Below, one piece after another: positions 23,671-25,358 of a stretch of DNA of 25,358 nucleotides. Positions within the stretch are counted from its first letter, which is position 1. Every line of letters begins with the position of its first letter. The notes under the pieces were generated by a model. The model searched no databases, was not told the origin of the DNA, and saw only the letters and a list, made by a program, of their open reading frames with translations. The stretch is from JBLHGU01 sp047615875 (GTDB lineage: Bacteria; Pseudomonadota; Gammaproteobacteria; Arenicellales; CAJQKF01). Position numbers and translations under genes: made by a program. Location of the stretch: assembly GCA_047615875.1 (NCBI GenBank), contig JBLHGU010000061.1, forward strand, positions 1 through 25,358, given 5' to 3'.

Positions 23671-23805
23671 TGGGATCACACAGGCTAAAAAATAAACTTC
23701 CACCAATATAATCCAGAATGCCTGACAATGTCTTAGCTGTTAAAATATCGAGCATCAAAAAGCCTGCTTAATTCTCTTTATCTATTTCCCACCTGACAGA
23801 ATTCT

Positions 23806-25326
23806 GTGACAACTTCTCCAGACCAAATCGCTAACAAAGCCTTCGCAGCCTATAACAAAGGAGATAGCCGTGGCTCACTGAACTTTGCTCACCAGGCCCC
23901 GGCTCACGCACCACAGCATGGTACGTTACTAGAATTAATCGCCATGAGTCACGCCAATCTGGGTGAGTTTAATGATGCTCTGGTGTATCAACGTGAAGCG
24001 GTTTAGCAGAATCCAGACCAGGCCCAGTTTCACTATAATTTGGCGGTCTTGCAGCAGCAGGCGAATCAAACGGAACTGGCTATGTTGAGCTACCATCGTT
24101 GTATTCGACAGCAACCTGATCACACCGATGCTTTGTGGAATTATGGCGATCTCTTACGAGTGAATGAACACTTCGATGCAGCCATCCTGTTTTGAACGTC
24201 TGCTCGAATTACAAAAATATTATCCAGGGTTACAGCATCGACTGGCAGTGGCCTATAACGGTGCCGGACGCCCGCGGGCCGCGGAACGTTGTTTCGAAAA
24301 AGCGTTGGCCACGCCCAGCAAAGACAAAGAACTGACGCGCTGGGAGTACTCTCACTTGTTACTCGCTGAAGGTGATCTAAAATGCGGTTGGCCTCTGTAC
24401 GAATCTCGTTATCGAATAGAGGGCAATGGCCGTATTGCCATACACCCCTTTGAATATCCGCGTTGGCAGGGCGAAGCGCTAGCTGATAAAACATTGTTGG
24501 TTCATGGTGAACAGGGTATTGGTGATGAGATGATGTTTGCCTCGTTAATACCTGCCCTTATTACCGAGGGCGGAAAGATTATCCTGGCCTGCCATCCCTC
24601 CCTGGTGCGGTTGTTTGCGACCAGCTTTTCCGAGTGCGAAGTGGTTCCACATAACGCTGTTGGCAACCCCACCAGCGTAGACCATTTAGGTCACATTGAT
24701 TATGAAGTGCCGTTCTGTTCATTGAGTAATTGGCGTGGTCCGTTTAATGTCAACGATACACCGGCTAAATCCTATCTTAAGGCCGAGCCTGCTCAAGTTG
24801 TTGCCATCTGCCAACGACTATCTGCACTAAACCCAACCGCCAACAAAACCAAACGAGTAGGACTTATGTGGAGCGCCAATCCCGCAACGGGCGTAGATTG
24901 GGGTGAGCGACGGGGCTGTCAGAAAAGTGTACCCATAGAAGTAATGGCTGCCCTGGCGCCACTGGCGGACCACATTCAATTTGTCAGCCTGCAAAACTCG
25001 GATTCAGGCATCCAGGCCGCCCACGCACCCGGTCTGGATATGCTGGATTTTCAGGATCAACTACTGGATTTTGCAGATACCGCAGCCTTAGCCGCCTGCA
25101 TGGATCTGGTCATCAGTGTGGATACCTCGGTTGCCCATCTGCTGGGTGGCCTCGGTGTGCCGGTATGGGTATTGTTGAAACATCATCCGGACTGGCGCTG
25201 GTTAAACACATACGACAATAGTTACTGGTACGGCAACGCAAAATTGTACCGTCAAAAAGACAAAGGCGACTGGGACACAGTTATAAAAAAGTCAGCGCCG
25301 ACTTGCAACATTGGCTGTCGTCGTGA
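23806..25326 (+). pseudogene. TPR protein with glycosyltransferase family 9 domain, broken by one stop and two frameshifts
   Basis: From GTG 23806 the frame encodes TPR repeats (KAFAAYNKGDSRGSLNFAH; LLELIAMSHANLGEFNDAL) up to TAG 24004-24006 (REAV-stop-QNPDQAQFHYNLAV). It continues in frame with more TPRs to TGA 24193-24195 (NEHFDAAILF). The homology resumes one base over as CFERLLELQKYYPG, as if one C had been added at 24186-24187. The C-terminal glycosyltransferase-9 domain is then open (VHGEQGIGDEMMFASLIPAL; ISVDTSVAHLLGGLGVPVWV). Near the end, adding one A to the run at 25285-25290 converts KSAPTCNIG into the family-like KVSADLQHWLSS ending at 25326. Intact relatives are cytoplasmic glycan-related proteins. 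Three lesions suggest a decaying gene or assembly errors. Confidence 0.8.
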
Positions 25327-25358
25327 CTGATCTGGAGCGCGGTTTCCGTGCATTGCAA

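Overview
The window reads as chromosomal sequence of a free-living, aerobic, heterotrophic gammaproteobacterium, probably marine or aquatic. This is inferred from moderate base composition, gammaproteobacterial-style YaaA, OxyR and KatG proteins, a SulP anion transporter, and dense catabolic operons. No tRNA, rRNA, CRISPR array, prophage or insertion sequence was found. The taxon cannot be fixed from the sequence alone.

Layout. 1-1128 is the 3' part of a SulP transporter gene. 1134-1792 is a vapBC toxin-antitoxin pair on the minus strand. A 341-bp gap leads to a DUF1989 gene (2134-2742, +). A long minus-strand block follows. It holds a three-gene catabolic operon (aldehyde dehydrogenase, luciferase-like flavin monooxygenase, alpha/beta hydrolase; transcribed from 6106 down to 2762), yaaA, a 2-oxoglutarate/Fe(II) oxygenase, a ytoQ-like gene, and a tight operon of a creatinase/ectoine-hydrolase-like M24 protein with pxpA-pxpB-pxpC (12060 down to 8426). 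A second, paralogous M24 gene is divergent from that operon (12211-13362, +).

From 13.5 to 17 kb the content is accessory in character: a DUF3303 gene cut by an amber codon, an ArsR-type regulator divergent from an unknown gene cut by an ochre codon, an EamA-family exporter, and a lone methyltransferase of visibly higher GC. 17.35-20.57 kb is a classic peroxide-defence pair: katG (-) divergent from oxyR (+), with two dyads between them. 20.6-23.7 kb carries a DAO-type FAD oxidoreductase and an amidase-signature hydrolase, both on the minus strand. The window ends in a TPR/glycosyltransferase-9 gene carrying one internal stop and two frameshifts (23806-25326).

How the genes fit together. Much of the window looks like scavenging of nitrogen compounds: opening of cyclic amides (two M24 proteins, 5-oxoprolinase PxpABC), amide hydrolysis (amidase), amine oxidation (FAD oxidoreductase), aldehyde oxidation (ALDH) and a DUF1989 protein of the urea-carboxylase-associated type. 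The strongest unexplained signals are the M24-pxpABC coupling, in which both M24 paralogs have replaced most of the metal ligands, and the three broken genes, each of which keeps a readable reading frame beyond its lesion.
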